A stretch of DNA of 6,397 bases from Pseudolysobacter sp. (GTDB lineage Bacteria > Pseudomonadota > Gammaproteobacteria > Xanthomonadales > Rhodanobacteraceae): assembly GCA_025351985.1 (NCBI GenBank), contig JANXUW010000269.1, positions 1 through 6,397 on the forward strand, read 5' to 3'. Position 1 is the stretch's first letter. The number at the start of each line of letters is the position of its first letter. Below are positions 5,992 through 6,397 of the stretch, piece after piece. Under the pieces are notes generated by a model, which was not told the DNA's origin, did no database searches, and worked only from the letters and a program-made list of their open reading frames with translations. The translations under genes were made by a program, and so were the position numbers.

Positions 5992-6020
5992 TTCACGCTA
6001 GCCTGCGCGGCAGCGATAGT
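5992..6020 (+). promoter_or_regulatory. Weak promoter candidate for the Kelch-repeat gene
   Basis: TTCACG (5992-5997) and GATAGT (6015-6020) each match four of six consensus positions, with a 17-bp spacer. Transcription would begin near 6027, about 20 nt before the start codon. The rest of 5830-6046 contains only a 12-bp palindrome (ATGCTGCAGCAT, 5943-5954) and no gene I can support. Confidence 0.3.
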
Positions 6021-6046
6021 TGCCATTGCCTACAGGGGGCTACATC

Positions 6047-6397
6047 ATGCGTTGTATTACATCGGTCATCCGGTTGGCGGCGTTTGCCGTGATTTTGTTG
6101 CTGTCGGCGAGTTTTGTGGCAGCGAGCGCGCAGGCGGCGGGGTTCGCCAATGGGCCGCCGCTGGCGACCGCACGGGTCTATCACACCGCGACGCTGCTGC
6201 CCAACGGCAAGGTGCTGGTGGCGGGCGGTCAGGGCAGCAGCGGCAATCTCGCCAGCGCCGAGTTGTACGATCCGGTGACGAATCTCTGGTCCGCCGCCGG
6301 CACGCTGGCGACCGCGCGCGTCAATCACACCGCGACGCTGCTGCCCAACGGCACCGTGCTGGTGGCGGGTGGTGCCAATAACAGCGGCACTCTCGCC
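6047..6397 (+). CDS. Secreted Kelch-repeat protein, 3' end cut by window edge
   Basis: Start of an exported protein built from Kelch-type beta-propeller repeats, open for 117 codons to the window edge. ATG 6047 follows AGGGGG by 7 nt. Residues 1-30 are a clear signal peptide: MRCITSVIRL, a hydrophobic core, and AQA before the likely cleavage site. The mature part has one full 48-residue repeat (39-86) with ATARVYHTATLLPNGKVLVAGG, SAELYDPVTNLWS and AGTL, and most of a second (87-117). These are hallmarks of bacterial Kelch or galactose-oxidase-like propellers: GG turn, Tyr-Asp-Pro, and Trp. Binding partner and C-terminus are unknown; such proteins in this kind of genome often carry an IPTL-CTERM or similar sorting tail, which cannot be seen here. 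It lies beyond the ribosomal operon terminator, so it is a separate transcription unit. Confidence 0.85.
   Translation, partial: MRCITSVIRLAAFAVILLLSASFVAASAQAAGFANGPPLATARVYHTATLLPNGKVLVAGGQGSSGNLASAELYDPVTNLWSAAGTLATARVNHTATLLPNGTVLVAGGANNSGTLA
6161..6397 (+). repeat. 144-nt tandem repeat encoding Kelch units
   Basis: The unit starting at 6161 recurs at 6305, a period of 144 nt (48 codons), and the second copy is cut by the window edge. A 30-base stretch at 6180-6209 is identical at 6324-6353. This high identity points to recent duplication or gene conversion within the array. Confidence 0.85.

Noticed and set aside
1..6397. CRISPR array, tRNA or rRNA genes, insertion sequence
   Set aside because: I saw no regularly spaced direct repeats with unique spacers, no tRNA-like cloverleaf or rRNA stretch, and no transposase or flanking terminal inverted repeats.

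Overview
The window looks like chromosomal DNA from a GC-rich gammaproteobacterium. Its ribosomal proteins S6, S18 and L9, asparaginyl-tRNA synthetase and IscA-type protein all read as close relatives of the Escherichia coli proteins. The missing priB between rpsF and rpsR, the iscA-like gene beside asnS, and an IPTL-CTERM-type surface protein suggest the Xanthomonadales/Lysobacterales (Rhodanobacteraceae-like). That placement is inference from recalled family patterns, not from a search.

Left part (1-1550): asnS is on the minus strand and runs off the left edge, so about 24 C-terminal residues are missing. A divergent intergenic region of about 220 nt carries a promoter candidate for each side.

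Second part (1551-2663): a plus-strand A-type iron-sulfur carrier gene (iscA-like) is followed by an unrecognised membrane protein. That protein's reading frame is interrupted by one in-frame TAG at 2292-2294. The two halves (1908-2294 and 2301-2663) lie in the same frame, and the second half has no visible ribosome binding site. They may be one gene broken by a single substitution, a readthrough gene, or two real genes.

Third part (2664-4267): a secreted, repeat-built surface protein has a signal peptide, a beta-rich N-terminal domain, three putative Ig-like (He_PIG-type) repeats of 88-90 residues, and a C-terminal sorting tail resembling IPTL-CTERM. A perfect 14-bp hairpin follows it.

Fourth part (4332-5829): the ribosomal protein operon rpsF-rpsR-rplI has a good sigma70-type promoter, a structured leader that may hold the S6:S18 autoregulatory element, two hairpins between rpsR and rplI, and a strong intrinsic terminator after rplI. 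S6 has a long Pro/Ala tail encoded by a hexanucleotide microsatellite.

Right part (6047-6397): the start of a second secreted protein, built of 48-residue Kelch-type repeats, runs off the right edge. Its ribosome binding site shares a 9-base word with that of the He_PIG-repeat protein.

Most of the window is housekeeping. The accessory content is the two surface-protein genes and the split membrane gene. I found no convincing sign of a new defence, mobile or RNA-guided system.
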